Source: Corbicula japonica (Eukaryota > Mollusca > Bivalvia > Venerida > Cyrenidae). Taken from it: DNA of 64,000 bases. Made by a program: the position numbers and the translations under genes. Under the pieces are notes generated by a model. The model did no database searches and had not been told where the DNA came from. It worked only from the letters and a program-made list of their open reading frames with translations. Shown one piece after another: positions 33,716 through 44,791 of this stretch. Location of the stretch: contig JAZAYU010000005.1 in the NCBI GenBank assembly GCA_038501625.1, positions 10,937,484 through 11,001,483 of the forward strand, written 5' to 3'. Within the stretch, counting starts at the first letter, position 1, and each line of letters opens with the position of its first letter.

Positions 33716-34854
33716 TATTGTATTAGTTTGTAATTGCTCAGTGAAATTTATTTAGTTAAGAAATGAAACCATAATCGAACATGAAACGAAATACATTTAG
33801 TAGATTGACTGTTTTAAATATCGCTAAATGGAAGGTTACATGTACGCAATGGAAATGTAAAATGTATTTCTTAACAAACTACGCAATGGAAATAAAACAA
33901 TATGTTTTGTAAATAATTTTGTATTATACGAATTAATGACACTGATTGAATATTTTATCAATCAAGAACATTATATTTTTAATATGAGCTAGGTGTCCGG
34001 GTTTTCTATTCGGAAATATTATTGAAATACCTACATTAAACGCTGCGCAATGGAAATTCACGAGCGCGCAATGGAAATGTACATCGAACATAGTTTGCTT
34101 TTTTTATTGTATTAGTTTGTAATTGCTCAGTAAAATTTATTTAGTTAAGAAATAAAACCATAATCGAACATGAAATGAAACACATTTAATAGATTGACGG
34201 TTTTAGATATCGCCAAATGGAAGGTTACATGTACGCAATGGAAATGTAAAATGTATTTCTTAACTGATGTAAAATGCGGCGGCGCCGTAAAATCTATATA
34301 TCTCAATATTTTTTGCATTTGATTGTACAACATCTAGGCTTTTCAAACTGGTAAATATATTGAAAATCGGACAAGTATAAGGTATTAAAAACTGAATAGA
34401 ACTTGATGGTTTTTGTTCACAAATATTTGTGTGTTTCCGCCACGGGAACGGAATACACGGGGTGCCCCTCAAGTAATTTATTTCTATAGATATCTAAAAA
34501 AAACTATTTTTACATCTAATGATACATCTTCTATGCTTTCAAAACAGGTAAAGATGTTCGAAATTGAACCGTAAAAATAACTTAATATACAGTTTGCATT
34601 TCACTTTTTATCAAACACGGCGGCGCGACGTAATAATTTAAGCGTGCTGCAAATCAATGAAAAGTTAACGTCTGACCAATTCATTTATTTAATTCAATTG
34701 TTCGAGAGTATTTCGTTATAGCTGTACTTTTACATAATTGGTGATTAATTATTTAAATAATGACTTGAACCTTTCAATCGCTATAAATTGAAATGTAAAA
34801 GTCCAGCTACATCCAGGCCACACCGCGTGGAGGCACTCTCATTATGGCCCATTT

Positions 34855-35965
34855 TTTTGTTTTCGGAAATCGCCAAAGTTTCTAAAGAAGGAAATTTAAT
34901 CGTATTTGTTTTAAATATTCGTACTTGGATTTCGAACAAGAATGCGTACCCTACGGGGTAATAATATTGCACACGCAATATCGTCTGACACACTCTAGTC
35001 TAATTTCTCAAAGCCCTAATATATAATGTTAAATGTAAAACGAAGTAAAGTAATTCAACGAAATTAGTTGTTCAATTATAACTTATAACTGGAAAACACA
35101 CCCAACGAATGCAAGTTTGTTTCAAGACTACGCAATGGAAATGCACATCTACACAGTGGAAAAGAAATCACGATTGACTGTGTCTATAGTTGTCGTTTTT
35201 TTGTTTTCGGAAATCACCAAAGTTTCTAAAGATGAAAATTTAATCTTATTTGTTTTAAATATTCGGACTTGGATGTCGAACAAGAGTGCGTACCCTACGG
35301 GGTAATAATATTGCACACGCAATATCGTCTGACACACTCTAGTCTAATTTCTCAAAGCCCTAATATATATTGTTAAATGTAAAACGAAATAAAATGAATC
35401 AAAGAAATTATTTGTTCAATTATTACTTATAACTGGGAAACACAACCAAATGAATAAAAATATGTTTCAAGACTACGCAATGGAAATGCACATGTACCCA
35501 ATGGAAAAGAAATCACGATTGACTGTGTCTATAATTGTCGTTTTTTTTTGTTTTCGGAAATCGCCAAAGTTTCTAAAAATGGAAATTTAATCTTATTTGT
35601 TTTAAATATTCACACTTGGATTTCGAACAAGAGTGCGTACCCTACGGGGTAATAATATTGCACACGCAATATCGTCTGACACACTCTAGTCTAATTTCTC
35701 AAAGCCCTAATATATATTGTTAAATGTAAAACGAAATAAAATGAATCAAAGAAATTATTTGTTCAATTATTACTTATAACTGGGAAACAACCAAATGAAT
35801 AAAAATATGTTTCAAGACTACGCAATGGAAATGCACATGTACCCAATGGAAAAGAAATCACGATTGACTGTGTCTATAATTGTCGTTTTTTTTTGTTTTC
35901 GGTTATCGCCAAAGTTTCTAAAAATGGAAATTTAATCTTACTTGTTTTAAATATTCACACTTGGT
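34855..35965. repeat. ~345-bp tandem array, left half of box structure
   Basis: Units begin TTTCGGAAATCGCC at 34861, 35205, 35552 and 35897 (spacing 344-347). They carry TACCCTACGGGGTAATAATA, ATTGCACACGCAATATCG and one GCAATGG box pair. The last unit is incomplete. Confidence 0.9.
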
Positions 35966-38289
35966 AATAAGCTCAAGCTGGAAACAATTATCGAAGTCTT
36001 AATATTACCTTGCCTTAATTACTATTAATAATTATTTAACTTGACAGTCAATCAATTATAAAACAAACTTAAAACTTTCCGTGATGCATTCCGCTCAATT
36101 TCAAATAAAACTTGTCGACTAGGTATTTTTATTGAACAGCTTCAAGACTTTATGCTGAACTGAACAATGTATGCAATATTTGGAGACAGTTACATAACAC
36201 ATCTATGGCGGTATGGTGGAAAAAGAAATCGGATACACAAGTTTCCATATCAATACAAATTTTATGGTGTGTCGGGGATGTCCACAACACACAAATGCAG
36301 TGAAGAGGTACAAAATTTAAAGAGAGGTAGACCGAGGTAGGTTTCATCTTCAAACATTATATTACAAGTATATCCGTATATAACGTGTAATTGGGGAACT
36401 AATTTGCATAACACGAATTATGTTGTTAATATAATTATTCTTACGTTTTATATAAATTTATTTAAATTTATATATGTTATATAATACTATACCGCCGTGG
36501 TAACATCATATTTCGCGTGGGACGAAGTTTCGCGCATCGTAAATGCGCAAAAAACTTCATTACAATTTAAAATTGCACTATTTAATCACATGTTGAGCTA
36601 GAAATATTAAGTGGCGCAAAAATGCGTGATTATATATGTCCCGCGAAACATAACTATATCACAGCAGAATATTAATTCCTACTTGTTCGCCTTATTTTTC
36701 CGATGAACAATTTCCAATCAATTGTAGAAACATTAAAACGATTAAAAACGTTACAAAAATCATTTTCCTTAATTTTAGTTTATCAATTAATTTCAAATGG
36801 TATACACTGTGTATGTACCTTTATGTATTAATTTTTTTTATGTTAATAATATCTGACTAAATTGATACACATAAAATTCATATTCAGAAATTACTTGATT
36901 GCTATATTAACCCCGTACTCAGTGCCGTCTGATCTGGATCTGCACTGGTCACATTTTTGCCAGAAATAACCTAATATATCAAAAAGCGAACAGTGGATCC
37001 TAATCAGACGGCACGGATGTGCCGGCTGATCTGGATCTAAACTGTTCGCCCATGCAATAAGGATGCAATCTTTACATGGAAGAATTATTATTACTTTTGT
37101 AATTTGTAATAAACAAGAAAGATAATAAAGTAATAACATTGATAATTATTGTATTTATTGAGAATCACATTTCTTTCTGTTCAGGAGGATAAAAATATTC
37201 TAAACTCATCTACACTTTACAATGTTCTACACCAATCATATTTTCACATTTCTTAGCAAGGGTTCGGGATATACACTTCAAACTTGAAATATTATAACAT
37301 ACATCATTTCCACATGTTTGTATGAACCATTTTTTATATTCTCTTTACGCGTTTAGAAAACACTGAAATTTCATTAATGAGTAAAACAAAAAGTCACAAA
37401 ATTATCATTATATTCTCCTTAAACGAAAATCCATGTCTCATTCTTTTTGTATCGGAGTAGTTGGGTTGAGTTTTTATAGAATATAAAACACCCTTAAGAA
37501 AAAAGGGTTTTGGTACAGAAATATATGATAAACTAACAACTGTATGATATTTCCAGGTCAGCTCTTATCAGGTCTCTTATTTAATTCATTATCTGTGATC
37601 GCCTAGACCTATCAACTATTAGGGTACAATAAACAGCTTGACAGGATATCAATTAGGGGCCGTCCAGTTACGATGTCTTAATAAAACGATAAATGCCCCT
37701 TTTAAGCTCCGCCCATTTGCAAACGAAGCTAGCAACCCGAATGATTTGTTTCATGTAGTTGCAAGACAGCTAATGATGAATCAGATAAATATATGTCTAT
37801 ATATATGTATAGCATGTCATTGACAATGAAAGATGAAGAAACAGCGTGTAATTAATTTTTTTCTTAAAATTGAACTTTTTAAAATTACTACTAATTTTCT
37901 TATCAGATTATCTAAGTCACATGTATTCAATTTCTTACTAAATAATATTTGAGAGAAAATATGCGATGCGTTCAAACGACTAATAGTGTTCAAATACTGA
38001 TCGATGATTCCGTGTTCTTCTAAATAGCGACCAAAGTAAGGACTTTTTTAAAAATGAAAAATAAATCGACGGGTTTCCGACGAAAAAAACAGGGTCGTGT
38101 TTTGAAAAGCGATTTTTTATACGTTTAAAAACGTTTCGGGCGTCTTCCCGTAAAACAGGGTCGGGTTTTGGGAAGTCAAAATTTTGTCACGTTTAAATAC
38201 GTTATGGTCGTGGAAAGGATATAACAGCAGCCAGATCCCTTACGAATCTGAAACATGGACACTTGGTTTAAATTAAAAAAAAATAACAT
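35966..38289. other. Centre of the box structure; no gene seen
   Basis: AT-rich sequence without long frames. A family B hairpin (GCACGGATGTGCCGGCTGAT) lies at 36905-37060. Around 38040-38210 a short imperfect direct repeat occurs (AAACAGGGTCG(T/G)GTTTTG, ACGTTTAAAAACGTTTCGGG). Nothing resembles a transposase. Confidence 0.5.
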
Positions 38290-39866
38290 GCTTTTTGGTT
38301 GTTATAATATTCAATCTTTGTTATAAATTCTTATAATAAAAATATTTACACAAAATAAATATTTTTTTATTTCCATTGCGCACACGTGAAGTTCCACTGC
38401 GCACGATTTTTGAGGGTTATATATCATATATATCGGAAACCTGAACACTAAGACATTATTTTAAAAAAATATTTCATGTTAATGACCGATCAAATATTAT
38501 TAAAACATCATTTATAGGTTAATTTTACATAAGGTATTCGAGAATAGCAATAAAATCACGATCTTCATTTCCATTGCGTCCACAAAAATTTCCATTGCGC
38601 AAGAATTGTAAATATTGTTAATATTTACGAATCTGAAACCTGGTCAATTGGTTTAAAATAAAAAATAACATGATTTTTGGTTGAAATAATATCAATCTTT
38701 GTTATTAATTCATATAAAAAATATTTACACAAAAATAAATATTTTTTATTTCCATTGCGCACACGTGAAGTTCCACTGCGCACGATTTTTGAGGGTTATA
38801 TCATATATATCGGAAACCTGAACACTAAGACATTATTTTAAAACAAATTTCATGTTAATGACCGATGAAATATTATTAAAACATCATTTATAGGTTAATT
38901 TTACGTAAGGTATTCGAGAATAGCAATGAAATCGCGATCTTCATTTCCATTGCGTCCACAAAAAAAATTTCCATTGCGCAAGAATTGTAAAGGTATTTCA
39001 TTAATATTTACGAATCTGAAACCTGGATACTTGGTTTAAATTAAAAATAACACGTTTTCGTTTGATATAATATTCAAACTTTGTTATAAATTCTTATAAA
39101 AAACAAATATTTACACTAAATAAATATTTTCTATTTCCACTGCGCACACGTGAAGTTCCACTGCGCAAGATTTTTGAGGGTTATATCATATATATATCGG
39201 AAACCTGAACACTAAGACATTATTTAAAAACATATTTCATGTTAATGAACGATGAAATATTATTAAAACATCATTTATAGGTTAATTTTACATAAGGTAT
39301 TCGAGAATAGCAATGAAATCGCGATGTTCATTTCCATTACGTCCACAAAAATTTCCATTGCGCAAGAATTGTAAAGGTATTTCATTAATATTTACGAATC
39401 TGAAACCTGGACACTTGGTTTAAATTAAAAATAACATGTTTTCGTTTGATATAATATTCAAACTTTGATATAAATTCTTATAAAAAACAAATATTTACAC
39501 TAAATAAATATTTTCTATTTCCATTGCGCACACGTGAAGTTCCACTGCGCACGATTTTTGAGGGTTATATCATATATATCGGAAACCTGAACACTAAGAC
39601 ATTATTTTAAAACATATTTCATGTTAATGACCGATGAAATATTATTAAAACATCATTTATAGGTTAATTTTACATAAGGTATTCGAGAATAGCAATAAAA
39701 TCACGATCTTCATTTCCATTGCGTCCGCAAAAATTTTCATTGCGCAAGAATTGTAAAGGTATTTCATTAATATTTACGAATCTGAAACCTGGACACTTGG
39801 TTTAAATTAAAAATAACATGTTTTCGTTTGATCTAATATTCAAACTTTGTTATAAATTCTTATAAA
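38290..39866. repeat. ~382-bp tandem array, right half of box structure
   Basis: Units repeat every 379-385 bp (box positions 38373, 38752, 39137, 39521). They carry CACACGTGAAGTTCCACTGC, TATATCGGAAACCTGAACAC and two CCATTGC pairs each. Units differ by a few per cent, which suggests fairly recent amplification. Confidence 0.9.
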
Positions 39867-40808
39867 CAAGAAAAGTATAACACAGATGTGTTATATGTGG
39901 ACGACATTTAAAAGAGGTTAGATGTTGGGTGTAAGAGTTCATGCAGGTATTTTCATAGCACTAACCACATTGAATGAATTTGCTCTATTTAAATTCAACA
40001 GTATCTTTCAAAATTGTTCTACCACGTACATGGCAATTCCTTTGGTACTTTCAGGATGAAAAATCTATACTAACTTTCTATATTCAGCATCTTGATCCCG
40101 TAAACCAGAGGGGGGGGGGGGGGGGGGGGGATGGGAGGGGATGGGGATGAGTCACAATTATTCTGCACAACAGAAAAAGACCTACAAAAAATGGTTATAC
40201 AATAATTATTTACTTTATAGACAAGAAATCGCCTTCTTGTAAAACAGAAACCCACAAGAACCATCAATTTCAACATCAAAACCATTTGTAAACAAAGAAC
40301 CATCATAATATAGGTCACATTCACGCGCCGAAAATCAAGTCATAGGATTGCCAATATTCGTAAACAGAACACAAACTTTAATATCATCCAAGAATAACTA
40401 TCTGAACAATGTCTCTTACTACACTCTTTCTATAACTGCTTACAACAATAAACTTTCAATTCGCATAATTAAAAGGAAACACCGACTCCTCGGTCTATTT
40501 ATATAATTTATACATGCATATATATTTATATTTATAGTTAAGGGGAGATAATTCAATTCAATATTTATATTTATATACTCAATTATAAATAGCTTGACAT
40601 TGAACTTAAAGTGCATACAACATGGTTCCCGTTCATTACTCAACGATCTATATAAAAAGCCGGGCCAGCTTGTTCTCAGCATTCGCTATAAACCTCTATT
40701 TAAAGCCGGGCCTAAACTCCCCTTCAGCCGGCCTAATTGTACTAAAGTAAATATACTCAAGTAATAGTTACATAGTAATAATATATTATGACCCATCATT
40801 CGTCCAGA
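39867..40808 (-). mobile_element. Insertion in the tandem array, possibly Helentron-like
   Basis: Neighbouring units read TTCTTATAAAAAACAAATAT without interruption, whereas here about 940 bp split the A-run. The left edge on the minus strand is a hairpin ATAACACATCTGTGTTAT followed by ACTTTTCTTG, similar in style to other Helentron-like 3' ends. It contains a G21 homopolymer at 40110-40130. Confidence 0.5.
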
Positions 40809-41029
40809 AAAACAAATATTTACACTAAATTAAATATTTTCTATTTCCATTGCGTATTTTGTTTCCATTGCGGTCCATTTTTCCATTGCGTATTTTATAC
40901 CTTCCGTTTCTGCCCCTCAATCTTTGGGACATTTTCGATCCCATAATGTTACAAATACAACACATCAAAACCTAACCTACTTTTCAAGGATGTACCTTGT
41001 ATAATATGTATGTAGTAGTATCCTTAACA

Positions 41030-41830
41030 GGTTGCCTCTGTACAGTTGTTTGCCCGGTTCCGGAGAATTTGCTAGTTCCGGAGGATTCCGAATATTTCTC
41101 ACGTATTTCCAGTTGCTGCCTGTTTGCGGCGAAATGTATCTTGACAATTATTTTAGTCAAACATTGAGTTACATTTGTAGTGATTTTCAGAAACATTGAT
41201 AAACATTTAGTTTATAAAATAGAAATTCAAAACATGCCAGGTATAGTTATTTTGCAGTCGTGTTGGAAAACTGCGTTCTATAAATAGTTGAGAGACCAAC
41301 ATTCCAAACATCAATTATGTTGCAAAGGCTGAATCAACTTTTAATGTACCTTCATTACAGATGGTATTAATACAAATATTGGCTGGATGAAATTGTTTAT
41401 TTGTACAAAATTTTCTGTGCAAGGAGCGGGGTGACCCCCTTTGACCAGTTCTGGTGGATCATTCACATTTATTTATGATTTTTCTTGACGAGGCCCCAAA
41501 TGGAGTAGCTTCTTGCAAACACATTCATTATTATAAAAAATAAAGAGGAAACAATTTTAATTATTTGGGAATATGTTTGATCAGAAAATATCCCAAAAAG
41601 AAGTGTTTCCAACACGACTCACTCATGCGAAATTATCATACCTGGCATGTTTTAAATTTTTATTTCATTAACTTAAATAATGTTTATCAATGTTTCTGAA
41701 AATCGCTACAAATATAAATCGATGTTTGATTAAAATAATTGTCAACATACCTTTCCCCGCCAACAGGTGCCAACCCGAAATACGGGAGTAATATTCAGAA
41801 ACCCCCAGAACTAGCAAATCCTGTGGATCA
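41030..41830. mobile_element. Foldback element with ~230-bp arms
   Basis: The arm at about 41040-41275 (TTTCAGAAACATTGATAAAC; CATGCCAGGTATAGTTATTT) is the diverged reverse complement of about 41595-41820 (TTATCATACCTGGCATGTTT; GTTTATCAATGTTTCTGAAA). The loop is about 320 bp. No transposase-like frame; target duplication not resolved. Confidence 0.65.
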
Positions 41831-42159
41831 ACCATCAGAAAGCACCCCTAGTTACTTGTAACAGTGTAGCTCTTTAATGCTGTAATCCACGCAAGAGCTG
41901 CATTTACATCATGCACATTGGTATACTCAAGATCAACTTCAAAGAAAACATCCGTTGGAGGTTTGATTTTGCAGTGATGGTAGCCTTTAATTACTGAGTG
42001 TTGTACATTAATTCTAAGCTATTCATTGTGATATTTAATGCAGATGTTGACCTTTCTGTATTGGACTTCACGAAAAAAAAGTTCATAATATGAATTACAA
42101 GGTGTTGCAGCTGAACCAATGAAAAGAAATCCACTTTTGCGCCCCTAGCTATGATTTTT

Positions 42160-43832
42160 ATACCCCCGCTTCGAAGAAGAGGGGTATACTGTTTTACCCT
42201 TGTCCGTCCGTCCGTCCGTAACAAAATTTCCGTCACAGTTTTCTCAGCAACTATAACATGCAGCAGCCTGATATTTTGTATATTGCTTAATCCTATAGTC
42301 CCATGTGGTGTAAAGCAATTTCATGCTCCTTGCTCATCTACTTCCTGTTTGCCGCATATTTTTAGATTTTGTTACTGTGAAGGTGCATTACATAGACCAA
42401 AAAGCATGTTAATTTTCCGTCGCAGTTTTCTAAACAACTATAACATGCAGCAGCCTGATATTTTGTATATTGCTTAATCCTATAGTCCCATGTGGTGTAA
42501 AGCAATTTCATGCTCCTTGCTCATCTACTTCCTGTTTGCCGCATATTTTTAGATTTTGTTACTGTGAAAAGGTGAAATATGCATATCAGGAATTGCCACA
42601 TTCAGAAAAAAACAGCCTCCCCACACAGTCAAGAAGAAGAGAGGGGGAGAGAGCATGGTTAATAAAATAATCAGTTTCAAAAAGGACGCCACTAACAAAA
42701 AACAAAAATGAGAACCCGAGGGGTTACCGCCTTGGAACGGTCAGTGGCAAATCAAATTGCCACTGGGGGTTTAAACCAGGTTCTAGGGTGCACCAACCTC
42801 ACACTTGCCCCAACAGGTTCTCGTATCACAAGACAAGTAAAGGTGCATTACATAGACAAAAAGGCATGTTAATTTTCCGTCGCAGTTTTCTAAACAACTA
42901 TAACCTGCAGCAGCCTGATATTTTGTATATTGCTTAATCCTATAGTCCCATGTGGTGTAAAGCAATTTCTTGCTCCTTGCTCATCTACTTCCTGTTTGCC
43001 GAATATTTTAGGTTTTGTTACTATAAAGGTGTATTACATCAACCAAAAGGCATGTTAATTTTCCGTCAGAGTTTTCTAAGCAACTATAACATTCAGCAGC
43101 CTGATATTATGCATATTGCTTTATCCTATAGTCCCATATGGTGTAAAGCAATTTCATGCTCCTTGCTCGTCTACTTCCTGTTCACCAATTACTTAGATTT
43201 GTACACATATAAGTTGACATACATGCACAATTTCCGTCGCAGTTTTCTAAGCAACTATAACATGCAGCAGCCTGATATTTTGCATCATGCTTTATCCTAT
43301 AGTCCCATATGGTGTAAAGCGATTTTATGCTCCTTGCTCATCTACTTCCTGTTTACTGAATACTTAGATTTGTGCACATAGTTGACATACATGCACAATT
43401 TCCGTCGCAGTTTTCTAAGCAACTATAACATGCAGCAGCCTGATATTTTGCATAATGCTTTATCCTGTAGTCCCATATGGTGTAAAGCGATTTTATGCTC
43501 CTTGCTCATCTACTTCCTGTTTACTGAATACTTAGATTTGTGCACATAGTTGACATACATGCACAATTTCCATCGCAGTTTTCTAAGCAACTATAACATG
43601 CAGCAGCCTGATATTTTGCATATTGCTTTATCCTGTAGTCCCATATGGTGTAAAGCGATTTTATGCTCCTTGCTCATCTACTTCCTGTTCACCGAATACT
43701 TAGATTTTTACATATAGATGACATACATGCACAATTTGTGTTGCATTTTAAAGACATGAAAACATTATTTCTGTATACTCTGACAAAGCCGTATTGCGGG
43801 GGTATTAATCACCTTCAGTGATAGCTCTTGTT
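42160..43832 (+). mobile_element. Helentron/pearl-like element with ~170-bp tandem core
   Basis: A 5' hairpin (ATACCCCCGC ... GAGGGGTAT) follows a T-run; then (GTCC)n, and units containing TTTTCTAAGCAACTATAACA, CAGCAGCCTGATATTTTG and TGCTCCTTGCTCATCTACTT. The 3' end is CACCTTCAGTGATAGCTCTT followed by GTT. A family C repeat has inserted within the core (42575-42839). Confidence 0.7.
42575..42839. mobile_element. Family C dispersed repeat, copy 2, with direct repeats
   Basis: The insertion is flanked by AAGGTG on both sides (42569-42574; 42840-42845). The corresponding uninterrupted text TGTGAAGGTGCATTACATAG occurs in a sibling core unit at about 42376. The insert is similar to 13108-13395. 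No tRNA-like boxes or poly(A) are obvious, so its class is unknown. Confidence 0.7.
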
Positions 43833-44080
43833 ACATATGACCCATTTTCCAGCGGAAGTGGCAAATGCTCGTCGGAAATAGCTAAACGACAACAGTGATA
43901 AGTCAACAATTTGCAGGCGATTTTTAAATGAAACATAAAAAATGAAAATTCTATTATAATATTATTATAGAGGAGATATTTTCCTACTTATATGCAAAAA
44001 ACATCATTCCTAGATCAACCGTAAAAAACAGTTTGTGTACAAAGTATGAAAAACCCACCGGAACCGGACAACTAACTGTA

Positions 44081-44170
44081 GCTCAATTGGTAGAGCCACA
44101 GAACTGTAATCCAGAGGTCAGAGGTTTGAGTCCTGGTTGAGGCCTACACATTTTCTCTCTCATTTGGTGG
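44081..44170 (+). repeat. tRNA-derived SINE-like unit, copy 1
   Basis: GTAGCTCAATTGGTAGAGC resembles an A box and GGTTTGAGTCCTGG a B box. The acceptor stem does not pair properly, and the unit is followed by GGCCTACACATTTTCTC, which the second copy shares. A dispersed SINE head is likelier than a functional tRNA gene. Confidence 0.65.
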
Positions 44171-44327
44171 CCAAAAATCAATTTACCCTTGGAGCTACTT
44201 GGCGAAGCATTGGCTGGGGTAGTCAATCCGAACTTGCATTGTTTAGATATTTGCCGATTTAGTGGCATGTCTGATTTAGAAGGGAGGAATTAAATAAATG
44301 TAGTAGCTTCCTTAACAGGTAGCCTCG

Positions 44328-44415
44328 GTAGCTCAATTGGTAGAGCGACAGCACAGTAAGCTGGAGGTCAGTGGTTTCAAATCCTGGTCAAGGCCTACAC
44401 ATTTTCTCCCTCCTG
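44328..44415 (+). repeat. tRNA-derived SINE-like unit, copy 2
   Basis: GTAGCTCAATTGGTAGAGCG, GGTTTCAAATCCTGGTC and the same GGCCTACACATTTTCTC tail as the copy at 44081, about 247 bp downstream in the same orientation. Confidence 0.65.
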
Positions 44416-44791
44416 TTTTATATAAAATATAAAAGAAATCATGTTGTTTACTTTTGATATGATTGTGAAACTTAATTTTATTTGGAAGCTGTAGTCAACA
44501 CCGATTTTGATAAAATATCACCAAATAGATATTCATTATCATACATCATTGCATTACACATTGATTTTTACATGAAAATTATTTTATTTTGACAAAGTAC
44601 CTGAGGGCAACATAGCTGTGCAAATGAATGATCTGGTGCTAGTAATTAAAGTGCTGTTCATAAAACAGGCTTGTTTTAAATTTGTGTTTGGTTATTTTCA
44701 GACTGGATATGAAGTACTGTCACAATGGTGCATGCTGTACAGTACATAATATCTTATGGTTAAGATCTGCTGTATTAACTAATTGGTGCAG

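Larger units (their letters stand above)
32176..40890. mobile_element. 8.7 kb structure with inward-facing paired GCAATGG boxes
   Basis: The left edge AAAATACGCAATGGAAAT and the right edge ATTTCCATTGCGTATTTT are inverted. Left-half boxes read GCAATGG on the plus strand; right-half boxes read CCATTGC. Most occur as pairs offset by exactly 21 bp (left: 32351/32372, 34047/34068, 35132/35153, 35477/35498, 35822/35843; right: 38373/38394, 38571/38592, 38752/38773, 39137/39158, 39334/39355, 39521/39542, 39716/39737). The pairs sit in unrelated tandem units on the two sides. There are no long open frames. I read it as a large non-autonomous transposon whose boxes are protein-binding sites (inference). 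Confidence 0.6.

Noticed and set aside
42950..43381. 143-codon frame with internal repeats
   Set aside because: It is a translation of the ~170-bp tandem core of a Helentron-like element; sibling units carry stops and indels.
44081..44400. Two functional tRNA genes
   Set aside because: A- and B-box-like sequences are present, but acceptor and anticodon stems do not pair convincingly. Both copies share a non-tRNA tail, which fits SINE heads.
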